Positions 1-9,143 of a DNA stretch of 64,000 nucleotides are shown piece by piece. The DNA is from JAFGJQ01 sp964495075 (GTDB lineage: Bacteria; Planctomycetota; Phycisphaerae; UBA1845), in assembly GCA_964495075.1 (NCBI GenBank), contig CAZBUJ010000017.1:1-64000 (forward strand), written 5' to 3'. Every line of letters begins with the position of its first letter. Positions within the stretch are counted from its first letter, which is position 1. Under the pieces are notes generated by a model. It had not been told where the DNA came from. It did not search any database and saw only the letters and a list, made by a program, of their open reading frames with translations. The position numbers and the translations under genes are program-made.

Positions 1-255
1 GCCCACACCCACCCGCGGCGCACCGAGATCTACACGTATTTCAATATACCCTCGGAACATCGCGTGTTCCATCTTCTCGGCCGTCCGGAGGAGACACGCC
101 ATTTGTGCGTGCCGGACCGCTGCGCGGTTCTCTCCCCGAGCTGGTCCGTTCACAGCGGCGTCGGGACCACGAATTACGCGTTCATCTGGGGCATGGGCGG
201 TGAGAACCAGGCTTTCACAGACATGGACGGCGTGGGAATCGACGCCCTGCGCTGA
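1..255 (+). CDS. kduI: 5-keto-4-deoxyuronate isomerase, C-terminal part
   Basis: The reading frame is open from base 1 and gives the last 84 residues of KduI; the start lies outside the window. KduI interconverts 5-keto-4-deoxyuronate and 2,5-diketo-3-deoxygluconate in the cytoplasm, the step after unsaturated uronates are released by polysaccharide lyases. The family signature is clear: AHTHPRRTEIYTYF (cupin metal-site histidines and the following glutamate), then FHLLGRPEETRH, SPSWSVHSGVGT and FIWGMGGENQ. It lies 30 bp before a TRAP transporter and upstream of kduD, the next enzyme of the same pathway, so this is very probably one uronate operon. The identification is confident; only upstream gene content is unknown. 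Confidence 0.93.
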   Translation, partial: AHTHPRRTEIYTYFNIPSEHRVFHLLGRPEETRHLCVPDRCAVLSPSWSVHSGVGTTNYAFIWGMGGENQAFTDMDGVGIDALR

Positions 256-285
256 GACGTTGGAGCACTCGCGGGAGTTGACCAC

Positions 286-1317
286 ATGGCGGGTTTCGGT
301 TGGCGGGCGGCGGCGATCCTTGCTGGTCTGGTAACGAGTACGGCGTTTGTCGGACTCCCCGGTTGCAGCAAGAAGGAGCCGGGTCGGCGAGTCATGAAAA
401 TCGGTCACGTGCTGCCCGATGAGCACCCGACGGCCCGGGCGATGGTGGTCTTCAAGCAGCGCGTCGAGGCGCTGTCGGACGGGAAGCTGGAGGTGCGTCT
501 GTTTCCCAACAGCCAGCTCGGCAGCGCGAGCGAACTCATCGCCGGCTGCCAGAGCGGCAATGTCGAAGCCGCCGTCGTTTCCGCGGCGCCGCTGGCCCAG
601 CATGTGCCCGAGCTCAACGTCCTGGTGATGCCATTCGTGTTTCGCGACAACGAGCACCGGTACGCCGTTCTCGACGGCCCGGTCGGCCGGACAATCCGCG
701 AACGCATCGCGGGGATCGACCTCGTCGCCGCCGCGTACCTGGACGCCGGTTCGCGTAGCGTGATGACAAAAACGGGGCCGATCCGCACGCCGGACGACCT
801 GGCGGGATTGAAAATCCGCGTGATGGACTCGAACGCGTTGCGAGCGGCCGTCGAGCGGCTGGGGGCGACCGCCGTGCCCATGAGCCAGGGCGAGGTGTAT
901 GGCGCGCTGCAGACGGGCGTGATCGACGGGTGGGAGAACAACGCGTCCACGTGTCTGACGTTTTCGATGCACGAGACCGGCTGCCGGCACTTCGCCTGGA
1001 CACGGCACGTCGCGATCCCTGACATCCTCGTCATGTCCAGGCCGTGGTACGAGGGTCTTCCGGACGAGATGAAGCGAGCGGTCGATCAGGCCGCCGCCGA
1101 GACGCGGGATTACCAGCGCACCCTCTGGCGGAAAGACGAAGCGCAGGCGATCACCCGACTCGAAAAAGCAGGGATGGTCTTCAACGAAGTCGACGTCGAG
1201 GCGTTCTCCAGCCGATTCGCCGGCTTTTATGACGCGTTCGTGGCCAGGTACGGCGATTCCTTCGGCGAACTGCTCAGGCAGATTCGAGATCAGGATGACG
1301 ATGACGGCAATCCGTAG
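286..1317 (+). CDS. dctP: TRAP transporter substrate-binding lipoprotein (DctP family)
   Basis: This is the extracytoplasmic solute receptor of a TRAP transporter, which captures an organic acid and hands it to the DctQM membrane pair. The 343-residue length is normal for the family. Residues 1-27 form a signal peptide with a lipobox (LPGC, Cys27), so it is probably a lipid-anchored receptor and not freely soluble. The DctP fold runs from about residue 37 (KIGHVLPDEHPTARA) to the end and includes the conserved GLKIRVM with Arg178, the usual carboxylate-binding arginine. The start ATG has a GGGAG-like ribosome site. The gene overlaps dctQ by 23 bp. Its position between kduI and kduD suggests a galacturonate-type or unsaturated uronate ligand; that is inference from context. 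Confidence 0.93.
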   Translation: MAGFGWRAAAILAGLVTSTAFVGLPGCSKKEPGRRVMKIGHVLPDEHPTARAMVVFKQRVEALSDGKLEVRLFPNSQLGSASELIAGCQSGNVEAAVVSAAPLAQHVPELNVLVMPFVFRDNEHRYAVLDGPVGRTIRERIAGIDLVAAAYLDAGSRSVMTKTGPIRTPDDLAGLKIRVMDSNALRAAVERLGATAVPMSQGEVYGALQTGVIDGWENNASTCLTFSMHETGCRHFAWTRHVAIPDILVMSRPWYEGLPDEMKRAVDQAAAETRDYQRTLWRKDEAQAITRLEKAGMVFNEVDVEAFSSRFAGFYDAFVARYGDSFGELLRQIRDQDDDDGNP

Positions 1318-1804
1318 ACTCTGCGCGCACCTGGAGGAACTTGCGGGCGCGACGCTGCTCGCAGGGATGTGCATCGTCGCGGCGGTTCAGGTGGCCGGGC
1401 GCTACCTGCTGGCCTCGCCGCCCGCGTGGACCGAAGAGATGGCGACACTGCTGTTCGCATGGCTGGTGTTCGTCGGTGCTGCGCTGGCTTTGAAGCGGAA
1501 CGAACATTTCGCTCTCGACGTGGTAGTGGAACGGCTGCCCGGCTCTTGGCGGCGAATCGTGCAGGGCGGCGTGCTCGTTCTGGTTCTGATGTTCTGCATA
1601 CTGCTGATTGGATACGGCGCCCGCCTGGCGATCGGGGCCTGGAACGTGACCACCGCGGTCCTGGAGATTCCGCGGACCTGGTTATACGCCTCGGTGCCGT
1701 TCGGCGGCGGATTGATGCTGGTTCGCACAGCGGAAGCAATGGCTCGCTGGTGGAAATCGCGGGCGACGTGGACCCCGCGGCAGGAGGCGGAGGCGCGGCC
1801 GTGA
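1295..1804 (+). CDS. dctQ: TRAP transporter small permease (DctQ family)
   Basis: This encodes the four-helix small membrane subunit of the TRAP transporter (169 residues). An upstream in-frame ATG at 1229 exists, but its extra 22 residues are polar and lie entirely within dctP. I chose ATG 1295, with a second ATG two codons later at 1301, because the normal DctQ start (ICR-like RRLCAHLEELAGATLLAGM) begins here. Hydrophobic segments sit near residues 14-32, 47-63, 82-105 and 122-140, and the W-E-E segment (PPAWTEEMATLLFAW), conserved in DctQ, is present. The stop codon overlaps the GTG start of dctM by four bases (GTGA), which implies translational coupling and matched subunit amounts. Confidence 0.9.
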   Translation: MTMTAIRRLCAHLEELAGATLLAGMCIVAAVQVAGRYLLASPPAWTEEMATLLFAWLVFVGAALALKRNEHFALDVVVERLPGSWRRIVQGGVLVLVLMFCILLIGYGARLAIGAWNVTTAVLEIPRTWLYASVPFGGGLMLVRTAEAMARWWKSRATWTPRQEAEARP

Positions 1805-3096
1805 GTCCGCTGATCCAGGTACTGCTGATCTGTTTTGTGATCATGCTGGTGCTCGGCGTACCGATCTCCGTGGCGCTGGTGCTGGCCGCGGCGGCCGCCA
1901 TCATCGGCTTCAGCCAGTTCAGTCTGGACCTGATCCCGCTGAAGCTCTTCAGTGCGACCAGCAGCTTTCCCCTGCTGGCCGTGCCGTTCTTCGTGCTGGC
2001 CGGCAGCCTGATGAGCAAAGGCGGCATGTCGGATCGACTGATCGGGCTGGCCCGGTCCATCGTCGGGCGTGTACACGGCGGTGTGGCGATGGTCAGCGTG
2101 GTTTCGTGCATGCTGTTCGCCGCGGTATCCGGCTCAACCGCCGCCACAACGGCGGCGATCGGCATCGTGCTCATCCCCGCGATGATCCGGAGCGGCTTTT
2201 CCCGCGGGGCCGCCACGGGCCTCCAGGCCACGGCCGGGTCGATCGGAATCATCATTCCACCGAGCGTACCGTTCGTGCTCCTGGGCGTGATCGGAGGCAT
2301 CTCGATCGGTGAACTGTTTCTCGGCGGCGTCATGCCCGGGATTGCCATTGGACTGGCGCTGATGGGAGCAGCCTATGTCATCGCTCGCGTGCAGAGACAT
2401 TCGCTCGCCACGTCGGACACAAGCCTGGCCAACGTCGGTCGAGCGTTCGTCCGCGCCATCCTGCCGCTGCTCACCATCGTCTGGGTGCTCGGCGGAATCG
2501 TGTGCGGGCTGGTTACGCCGACCGAAGCAGCCATCGTGGCCGTAATCTGGACGCTGATCGTCGGTGGGGCCGTCTATCGCGAACTAACGCCGAGCGATAT
2601 TGGAACCGCCCTGATCGACACGACCAAAGTCACGGGGATCGTGGTGCTGTGCATCGGCGCCACCGCGCCGTTCGCGTGGCTGCTGACGGTGGAGCAGGTT
2701 CCACAGCAGGTTGCCGGCGGCATGCTCGGTGTGAGCACGAATCCACTGGTCTTGAAACTGATGATGTTGGTCATTCTTCTGGTTATTGGCACCTTCCTCG
2801 ACTTGACGCCGGCCATGATCCTGCTCGTGCCGATCCTGATGCCGATCGCGAAAGAGACCGTGGGCATGGATCCGGTGCAGTTCGGAGTCGTGCTCGTGCT
2901 GGCCTTGGGCATCGGGCAGAGCACGCCACCGGTCGGTATCGCGCTGTTTGTCGCGTGCAGCGTCGGCCGGGCCCGGATCGGGGAAGTGACCCGGTCGTTG
3001 GCGCCGTTCCTGCTGGCGATGATCGTCATCCTGCTCATAACGACCTACTGGTCGCCACTGACGACCGTCCTGCCGACCGCCCTGTTGCGGCGGTAG
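1801..3096 (+). CDS. dctM: TRAP transporter large permease (DctM family)
   Basis: This encodes the large membrane subunit that carries out Na+-driven uptake. The open frame extends back to 1369, but that part is antiparallel to normal dctQ coding. The GTG at 1801, overlapping the dctQ stop, gives a 431-residue protein of the expected size that starts SPLIQVLLICFVIMLVLGVPI. Typical DctM features are visible: a hydrophobic protein with 12 or more helices, FVLAGSLMSKGGMSDRLI, the glycine-rich SGSTAATTAAIG loop, PPSVPFVLLG and the second-half loop QSTPPVGIALFVAC. With dctP and dctQ it forms a complete three-gene TRAP system. It ends 28 bp before kduD. Confidence 0.93.
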   Translation: MSPLIQVLLICFVIMLVLGVPISVALVLAAAAAIIGFSQFSLDLIPLKLFSATSSFPLLAVPFFVLAGSLMSKGGMSDRLIGLARSIVGRVHGGVAMVSVVSCMLFAAVSGSTAATTAAIGIVLIPAMIRSGFSRGAATGLQATAGSIGIIIPPSVPFVLLGVIGGISIGELFLGGVMPGIAIGLALMGAAYVIARVQRHSLATSDTSLANVGRAFVRAILPLLTIVWVLGGIVCGLVTPTEAAIVAVIWTLIVGGAVYRELTPSDIGTALIDTTKVTGIVVLCIGATAPFAWLLTVEQVPQQVAGGMLGVSTNPLVLKLMMLVILLVIGTFLDLTPAMILLVPILMPIAKETVGMDPVQFGVVLVLALGIGQSTPPVGIALFVACSVGRARIGEVTRSLAPFLLAMIVILLITTYWSPLTTVLPTALLRR

Positions 3097-3124
3097 CGGG
3101 GCCACAGGGAAGGGAGGCATTATC

Positions 3125-3895
3125 ATGGGGGTCCTCGATCGATTCCGCCTGGACGGCAAAGTCGCGCTGGTGACCGGCTGCCGCCGGGGCATCGGCTTTG
3201 CCATCGCCGAGGGACTCGCGGAAGCCGGCGCTGACGTCGTCGGTGTGAGCTTCAACCTGGAGCCGCAAGGCAGCCGCATCGAGCGGGCGGTTACGGCCCT
3301 TGGCCGGCGCTTTGCGGGCTACGCCTGTGACTTCGCGAGCCGCGCCGATTTATACCGCTTCCTCGGGCAGGTGCTGGCCGAGCATCCGCGGATCGACATC
3401 CTGGTCAACAACGCCGGCACGATTCGACGGCGGCCGGCGGCTGAACACCCGGACGAGGACTGGGACGCGGTGCTGGAAGTGAATCTCAATGCCCAGTTCG
3501 TGATCAGCCGGGAGATCGGCCGGTCGATGCTCGCCCGCGGTAGTGGCAAGATCCTCTTCGCCGCCTCGCTGCTGACGTTTCAGGGCGGGATCACCGTGCC
3601 CGGCTACGCGGCCAGCAAAGGCGGCATCGGACAGTTGACCATGGCGTTGGCCAACGAGTGGGCCGGTCGCGGCGTCAACGTGAACGCGATCGCACCTGGC
3701 TATGTCGCGACGGACAACACCCAGGCCCTCCGGGACGATCCGGTGCGCAATAAACAGATTCTGGCCCGCATTCCCGCCGGGCGGTGGGGACAGCCCGACG
3801 ATTTCAAGGGCCCGGCCGTCTTCCTGGCGAGCGAGGCCGCCGCGTATTGCCACGGCATGATCCTGCTCGTGGACGGTGGCTGGATGGGGCGGTAA
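3125..3895 (+). CDS. kduD: 2-deoxy-D-gluconate 3-dehydrogenase / 2-keto-3-deoxygluconate-forming SDR
   Basis: This is a 256-residue classical short-chain dehydrogenase. KduD reduces 2,5-diketo-3-deoxygluconate to 2-keto-3-deoxygluconate with NAD(P)H, directly following KduI. The sequence shows the Rossmann motif TGCRRGIG (residues 17-24), NNAG (95-98), catalytic Ser148, Tyr161 and Lys165 in GYAASKGG, and the C-terminal FLASEAAAYCHG/LVDGGWMGR region typical of KduD. Start ATG 3125 is preceded by AGGGAGG. SDR specificity is hard to call from sequence, but high overall likeness to KduD plus the adjacent kduI make this assignment strong. Confidence 0.92.
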   Translation: MGVLDRFRLDGKVALVTGCRRGIGFAIAEGLAEAGADVVGVSFNLEPQGSRIERAVTALGRRFAGYACDFASRADLYRFLGQVLAEHPRIDILVNNAGTIRRRPAAEHPDEDWDAVLEVNLNAQFVISREIGRSMLARGSGKILFAASLLTFQGGITVPGYAASKGGIGQLTMALANEWAGRGVNVNAIAPGYVATDNTQALRDDPVRNKQILARIPAGRWGQPDDFKGPAVFLASEAAAYCHGMILLVDGGWMGR

Positions 3896-4153
3896 GGCAC
3901 CCGGTCTCGCACAACGGACTGCCCGGTGGGGGGAGGTGGACGCCGTGAACTCGGCTATCATTGACCAGCGCGAAGAACTCCGTCTGGTTCCGCTCGTCGC
4001 GACCGGCGACGCCAGGCGCGCGGAGCCGGTGGCCGAGGCACGCGCCCCGGGGCGGCCTTCCGGGCGCCGCAGTCGAACGGGGCACGGCGGATGGCCACGC
4101 ACGCGTGGTGCGTTGATAACGGCGGAACACGACCAGCCGATTGGGAGACCGTC
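3896..4153 (+). other. Gap with a short ORF (3945-4157) coupled to the next gene
   Basis: There is no recognisable gene between kduD and the DUF4861 protein. A 70-codon frame starts with GTG at 3945 behind a very good Shine-Dalgarno sequence (GGGGGGAGGTGG). It ends with a TGA at 4155-4157 that overlaps the ATG at 4154. The beginning (NSAIIDQREELRLVPLVATGD) could be protein-like, while the rest is arginine- and glycine-rich and looks like non-coding high-GC sequence. It may be a leader peptide, a gene relic or chance. The downstream gene also has its own GGGAG site. Confidence 0.25.
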
Positions 4154-7054
4154 ATGAATTCGCAGTGTCGTGGCGACAGGAGCGTTCTGCGGCTGTGCGC
4201 GGTTTTCCTCCTTGCGGCCGTCGCATCGGGCACGGCGAGGGACCCTCTCGTACGCTCCTATCGGGCGCCGCTTCCGCCGGTCGGTTCCGCCGTGGAATAC
4301 GAGGATCTTGACGGTGACGGTGACCCGGACGTGTTGCGCGCCGTCACCGCCGAGGGCGTCCCGCTTCAATGGATCGACGACGATGATGACATGTCCACCA
4401 CGAACCTCGCCGGCGACGCCGACAGTGACTGCCTCATGATCGACCGCAATCGTGACGGCGCGTACGGCGGCCCGGAGGACCTGATGATCGACTGGAACGA
4501 CGAGGACGCCGATGGGCGGGCGGACATGCAGGTGGTGGCGGAGAACGCGAAGCGGAGCGACACCGGCTGGGGCCCCGGCCACTACATGATCGTGGTCGAT
4601 GTGGATGGAGACGGCGTCTTCAACTACATTGACTGGAGCGACTACACACTCGAGTGTTGGGAACACTCCGGCCTCGCCCACTTCTTCGAGGATTACCTGG
4701 GCACGAGCCTGTTCCTCAAGATGCACACGGCCACCGCCAACATCCGTGACCTGCGGTACAACTGGGAAAACCCGTTTCTCTTCTACGATGAGGACGGCGA
4801 CGGCGTGAGCGAAAAGGCCATTCGGCTGTGCGACTCGCCGAAGATTCACGAGCCCCCCACCGATGACTTCGCGCTGCCGGCCGATGGTCGGGAGGTGACG
4901 GACGAGATGCGGCGGGTCGAGTTCACACAGAAAATCGACTGGGTCTCCATCGCCCAGGACCTGGACAACGACTCGACCGCCGGGAACGAGTTCGACTTCG
5001 ACATGACGCTGAACTTCCAGGGCCCGGGATTCGGCTATGCCGACCAGGTGCATACGTTCAAGAGCATGCGAGGACTGAAGGAGTCCGATCGCTTCTTTTA
5101 CGATCCACGCTGGCGCCAGATCACCGAACTGTTCTACCCGGATCACGGCGCGGCGTGGGACCTGATCTTCCGGCGAGGCGAGTGGAAACGGTGCTGGCTG
5201 GTGTTCGACGAGGACGACGACTGTCACCGCTGGGAGCGGATCGAGCTCTACGAACCGCGCGATCCGTTCAAGGTCGGTGCCCACCAGGGGGGACTCGACC
5301 ATCATCCGCAAAGCGATTGCAGCGGAGACAGGGGCGAGTGGGACGATGACAACTCCGGAAAGGGGCGGCTCTACATCGGGCGCTTCGACGGTCGCATTCA
5401 CCTCTACGGGGCCGAGAAGGCCGCCTGGCGCATCGACCAGGACGCCCACTTCTATCAGGGCTGGTCGCGCAGCAAAGATCAGCCCGCTCGATTCCCCGTC
5501 ATCGTGTACACGGACGCGGACGGCAACGGTTTTTTGGACCGCATCGAGTACGACCTGGACGGGGATCAGAGCTTCGAGCGCATCGTCTCATTGCCCGCTC
5601 TCGGCCTGGACGACCGCTGCCGGGTGGTCGATCCGCAGTCGATGAAGTACGCGGACTTCAAGGAGCTGCACAGGAAATCGGCGGAGCTGCTCTGGCGCCG
5701 GGCGGAGGCGGCGATCGCCGTCGCCACGGCTAACGGCCTGGACGTCGCCCCCTATGCTGCGATGCGTCGCCCCGGATCGCTGCGCGAGCGGTATCACTAC
5801 GGCTACTGGCTCAACCACTACGTCTACGCCGACCTGGCCGAGCTCGCCGAGCGACGCGGCGACGCGGCGTTCATGAGCCAACTTGATCGGGCATACTTCG
5901 ACGGAGACTGGTCTCTGTTGCGAAAGCGCATCGTGGAACCGGCGGCGGTCGCCGTCCCGTCCGTGCAGGTCGACGTAGCCAACCCGCTGGACATGATGCG
6001 CAGAAACGAAACGGTGGAACTACGCTGGTCGACCGTCGAGCAGGCGCTGGGCGGCGGGTCGCCGGAGCATGTGCGGGTGATCGATGGCGTAACCGGTCGA
6101 GAGATTCTCTCACAGGTCATCGACAACGACGGCGACGCTTCGGCCGACGCGCTGTTGTTTCAAGCTGATTTCGCCGCCGGACAGACCCGTGCGTTCACCG
6201 TGCAGGCCATGCCGCGGGTGAGCCGACTGAACGACCCTTCGCCCGTCCACGCGAAGTTCGTTCCTACGCGGATGGACGACATGGCCTGGGAGAGTGATCG
6301 CATCGCGTACCGCGTCTACGGACCGGCGTTGCGGAAGGAGACCATCAGTAACGGCATCGATGTCTGGGTCAAACGGGTGCGCTACCCCATCGTCGAGAAA
6401 TGGTACCAACCCGGGGCGAACTACCATGTCGACCATGGAGAAGGCGCGGATCTCTTCAAGGTCGGGACGACGTTGGGCTGCGGCAGCACGGCGATCTGGC
6501 GGAACGGCACGATGTACCGCGGCGAGAACTTCGCCGCCTGGCGCATCCTGGCCGATGGCCCCGTCCGCACGATGTTCGAGCTGCGCTACGATCCGGTCGA
6601 TGCCGGGGGTCTCACGGTGCGCGAGACGAAACGTTTCAGCCTGGACGCCGGGCACAACCTCACGCGGCTGGACACGGTGTTCGACTGTCATCCCCCGACC
6701 GAGGCCATCGACTTCGCGGCCGGACTGGTCAAACGGCCCGGCGTGCTGACCGCCAAGGGAAGGAACGCCCCCTGGATCGCCCTCTGGGGGCCGCTGGAGC
6801 CGGCGGGAAACGGGAAACTGGGGACCGGTGTCGTGATGACGCCCGACGTGTTCAAGGAAGCGATCGAAGTCGACAATCATCTCGTCGCCATCGGCACCGC
6901 CCGAACCGGGCGGCCGGTCGTGCATTGGGCTGGTGCCGGTTGGACACGCAGCGGCGATTTCGGGAGCGCGGACGAGTGGAATCAGTATCTGGAGCAGTGG
7001 TCGCGGCGGGTGGCCGCCCCGCTGGTCGTGACGGTGCGAGACGCAGGGGATTGA
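4154..7054 (+). CDS. Secreted protein with EF-hand-like Asp-rich repeats and a C-terminal DUF4861 domain
   Basis: This is a 966-residue exported protein. ATG 4154 was chosen over 4091 because it follows GGGAG and begins a signal peptide (LRLCAVFLLAAVASGTA). Residues about 50-180 contain repeated acidic loops of the kind DLDGDGDPDV, DADSDC, DEDADGRAD and DVDGDGVFN, resembling calcium-binding FG-GAP or EF-hand loops; they are not paired like dockerins. The C-terminal part, from about residue 700 (MDDMAWESDRIAYRVYGPAL to SNGIDVWVKR, YHVDHGEGADLFKVG), matches the DUF4861 pattern as I remember it. DUF4861 proteins commonly occur in polysaccharide loci, but I know of no settled reaction. Being between kduD and a BNR_4 protein, it is likely to act on pectin-derived glycans outside the cytoplasm (inference). 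Confidence 0.75.
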   Translation: MNSQCRGDRSVLRLCAVFLLAAVASGTARDPLVRSYRAPLPPVGSAVEYEDLDGDGDPDVLRAVTAEGVPLQWIDDDDDMSTTNLAGDADSDCLMIDRNRDGAYGGPEDLMIDWNDEDADGRADMQVVAENAKRSDTGWGPGHYMIVVDVDGDGVFNYIDWSDYTLECWEHSGLAHFFEDYLGTSLFLKMHTATANIRDLRYNWENPFLFYDEDGDGVSEKAIRLCDSPKIHEPPTDDFALPADGREVTDEMRRVEFTQKIDWVSIAQDLDNDSTAGNEFDFDMTLNFQGPGFGYADQVHTFKSMRGLKESDRFFYDPRWRQITELFYPDHGAAWDLIFRRGEWKRCWLVFDEDDDCHRWERIELYEPRDPFKVGAHQGGLDHHPQSDCSGDRGEWDDDNSGKGRLYIGRFDGRIHLYGAEKAAWRIDQDAHFYQGWSRSKDQPARFPVIVYTDADGNGFLDRIEYDLDGDQSFERIVSLPALGLDDRCRVVDPQSMKYADFKELHRKSAELLWRRAEAAIAVATANGLDVAPYAAMRRPGSLRERYHYGYWLNHYVYADLAELAERRGDAAFMSQLDRAYFDGDWSLLRKRIVEPAAVAVPSVQVDVANPLDMMRRNETVELRWSTVEQALGGGSPEHVRVIDGVTGREILSQVIDNDGDASADALLFQADFAAGQTRAFTVQAMPRVSRLNDPSPVHAKFVPTRMDDMAWESDRIAYRVYGPALRKETISNGIDVWVKRVRYPIVEKWYQPGANYHVDHGEGADLFKVGTTLGCGSTAIWRNGTMYRGENFAAWRILADGPVRTMFELRYDPVDAGGLTVRETKRFSLDAGHNLTRLDTVFDCHPPTEAIDFAAGLVKRPGVLTAKGRNAPWIALWGPLEPAGNGKLGTGVVMTPDVFKEAIEVDNHLVAIGTARTGRPVVHWAGAGWTRSGDFGSADEWNQYLEQWSRRVAAPLVVTVRDAGD

Positions 7055-7088
7055 ACCAAGAAGGCCTGCGGTATTGAGAGGAAACACG

Positions 7089-8876
7089 ATGCGCAACCGC
7101 TCCGTGTACCTGGTCGTTTGCTGGTGCGCCGTTCTGTGCGCGGGAGTACGACCTGTGACGGGTTTCGCGAGAGACGACGGCTACCGCGGAACCTGGTTTG
7201 CCCTCAGAGAAATCCGGGGCGCACACGGCGACAAGTACGCGGGGGAACGACGGGTGTTCCGCGAAATAACACGGTCGGATCACAACCACGACATGGCTTT
7301 TCCCTGCGTCGCGGCCGACGGCACATGGCCGGCGAGCGGGCCGATGATGCCGGGGCCGCGGCCGTACGGCACCGGCGAGACGGTCGCCTGGACAGACAGC
7401 GGCCGGGGGCGGGCCCGGCGCGACGTGCGGAAGCCGACCACCGCCAATGTTCGGCATCATAGCCACGCCCGCCGACCGATGAACGCGCATCCCGAGTTCT
7501 GCGCCTTCCGGGCGGACGGCGACGCATTCAAGCCATTCCCCTCGCATCTGTATTTCGCGAACAACGCGGGCGACGACATCCACGTGCTGCCGGAATCTGT
7601 GGACGGACAGTTTGCCGCTCCGCCTCCGTGGCCGACGGGCGAAACCCGGCAGATCCCGATCGCGAGAGGATGGGCCCGCAACGCCGTCAACGCCGTCATC
7701 TTTCGCCAGCACGCCGTCACGACGCACGGTGACAAGCAATACGTTGCGTTCTACGACGAACAGGGGCGGATGGTGCTGGGCAAGCGGTCGCTCGGGTCCA
7801 GCGACTGGGAGTTGCACACCACTGACCACAAGGGCGACGTCCGCGACGCGCACAACACGATCTGCATCGCGGTCGATGGCGCCGGCGTGCTGCACGTGGC
7901 CTGGGACCATCACGGCAGCCCGCTCCACTATGCGCGATCCGTGCGACCCGGCGCGCTCGACCTCACCGAACCGATGCCGATGACTGGACACGACGAGCAG
8001 CATGTGACCTACCCCGAATTCTACAATCTCGCGGACGGCGGTTTGCTGTTCCTGTATCGCAGCGGCGGGTCCGGGCGTGGCAACACGATGCTGAATCGCT
8101 ACGACCCGGCGTCCGGCGCGTGGTCCGTCGTGCAACACCCGCTGATCGATGGCCAGGGTCAACGTAACGCCTACACCAACCAGATCGCGATCGACGGGGC
8201 CGGTGCCTGGCACCTGTCGTGGTGCTGGCGCGAAACGGGCGACGTGGCCTCTAATCACGACCTGTGCTATGCGCGTTCGACCGATCAGGGGCACACCTGG
8301 ACCCGTTCGGACCGCGTCCTTTACACGCTGCCGATCACCGCGGCCACGGCTGAGGTCGCCTGCCCCGTTCCGCAGAAACACGAACTCATCAACCAGTGCG
8401 CGACGGCTGTGGATTCACACGGTCGTCCCCTGATCGCGACGTATTGGCGCCCCGAGGGAACAAACGTGCCGCAGTACCATCTCGTGTGGCACGACGGGAA
8501 GGCGTGGCGCACGGCCCAGATCGGTCAACGCAAGACACCGTTCAGCCTGAGCGGCGTCGGCACGAAGCGCATCCCCATCTCGCGCCCGAAGCTCGCGGTC
8601 GACGCGCGCGATCGCGTCTACATGCTGTTTCGTGACGCGGACCGCGGCGGCCGCGTATCCGTCGCCGCGTGCGACGATCCGTCGCGCAAGACCTGGCGCG
8701 TGACGGACTTGACGGGGACTTCGGTCGGGCTTTGGGAGCCCGCGTATGACGTCCAACTTTGGCGTGCGCGCGGCGTGATGCATGTATTGACCCAGCGCGT
8801 CGGCCAGGGCGATGCCGAAACGCTCGAGGACGTTCCGCCGCAGATGATCTCGATTCTCGAATGGAACCCTGAATGA
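7089..8876 (+). CDS. Secreted BNR_4-type beta-propeller protein (possible polysaccharide lyase or glycosidase)
   Basis: This is a 595-residue protein. ATG 7089 starts a signal peptide (RSVYLVVCWCAVLCAG); an upstream start at 7074 adds five residues. From about residue 194 (GWARNAVNAVIFRQHAVTTHGDKQYVAFYD) to the end the protein follows the BNR_4 pattern: HNTICIAVDGAG, VAWDHHGSPLHYARS, VTYPEFYNLADGGLLFLYRSG, NAYTNQIAIDG, LINQCATAVDSHGRP. BNR_4 propellers include ulvan and rhamnose-glucuronate lyases and related glycosidases. Paired histidines (DHHG) sit where catalytic residues occur in such enzymes, but the substrate cannot be read. The first 190 residues do not look like a normal BNR_4 start: a DGYRGTWF motif typical of another propeller family is followed by low-complexity arginine-rich sequence. 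The gene lies 34 bp after the DUF4861 gene. Confidence 0.78.
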   Translation: MRNRSVYLVVCWCAVLCAGVRPVTGFARDDGYRGTWFALREIRGAHGDKYAGERRVFREITRSDHNHDMAFPCVAADGTWPASGPMMPGPRPYGTGETVAWTDSGRGRARRDVRKPTTANVRHHSHARRPMNAHPEFCAFRADGDAFKPFPSHLYFANNAGDDIHVLPESVDGQFAAPPPWPTGETRQIPIARGWARNAVNAVIFRQHAVTTHGDKQYVAFYDEQGRMVLGKRSLGSSDWELHTTDHKGDVRDAHNTICIAVDGAGVLHVAWDHHGSPLHYARSVRPGALDLTEPMPMTGHDEQHVTYPEFYNLADGGLLFLYRSGGSGRGNTMLNRYDPASGAWSVVQHPLIDGQGQRNAYTNQIAIDGAGAWHLSWCWRETGDVASNHDLCYARSTDQGHTWTRSDRVLYTLPITAATAEVACPVPQKHELINQCATAVDSHGRPLIATYWRPEGTNVPQYHLVWHDGKAWRTAQIGQRKTPFSLSGVGTKRIPISRPKLAVDARDRVYMLFRDADRGGRVSVAACDDPSRKTWRVTDLTGTSVGLWEPAYDVQLWRARGVMHVLTQRVGQGDAETLEDVPPQMISILEWNPE

Positions 8877-8996
8877 TGTCCGCCATCCGCTATCCTGAGC
8901 GAGGCAATGAGCATGTGAGGTCCGACCGATGCCGCCGCGCCACCGGGGCGGTTTCCTGCCGGTCGCTCCCGACCGAAAGGACGTTTGTCTTGAGGG

Positions 8997-9143
8997 ATGA
9001 CGGGGGCGGCGAACGCCCTGACGATCGAAACCCCCGACAGCAATCTCGACATCGCCTTCGGTGGCACGGCAGGCGCGTGTGGGGAAACCCCCGCGGCGCC
9101 GGCGGGCTGTCGGGTCACACTCGTACCGGAGTCCACTCGATGA
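8997..9143 (+). CDS. Short ORF coupled to the beta-galactosidase gene; function unknown
   Basis: A 48-codon frame occupies most of the 263-bp gap before the GH2 gene and ends in a TGA that overlaps the GH2 ATG (ATGA). The peptide contains LTIETPDSNLDIAFGG, which is balanced in composition, then an alanine- and proline-rich part. No good ribosome site is at the usual distance: GAGGG touches the ATG and AAAGGA lies about 15 bases away. It has no family that I recognise. It could be a leader peptide, a relic of the 3' end of a lost gene, or chance. Confidence 0.25.
   Translation: MTGAANALTIETPDSNLDIAFGGTAGACGETPAAPAGCRVTLVPESTR

Noticed and set aside
4280..4650. Asp-rich loops of the DUF4861 protein as a dockerin
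   Set aside because: They occur near the N-terminus, are unevenly spaced and lack the paired 22-24-residue dockerin layout; better seen as generic calcium-binding loops.
3350..5449. 699-codon leftward frame opposite kduD and the DUF4861 gene
   Set aside because: It lies antisense to two well-supported genes, crosses their gap without a ribosome site and has no recognisable domain; long antisense frames are expected in high-GC codon usage.
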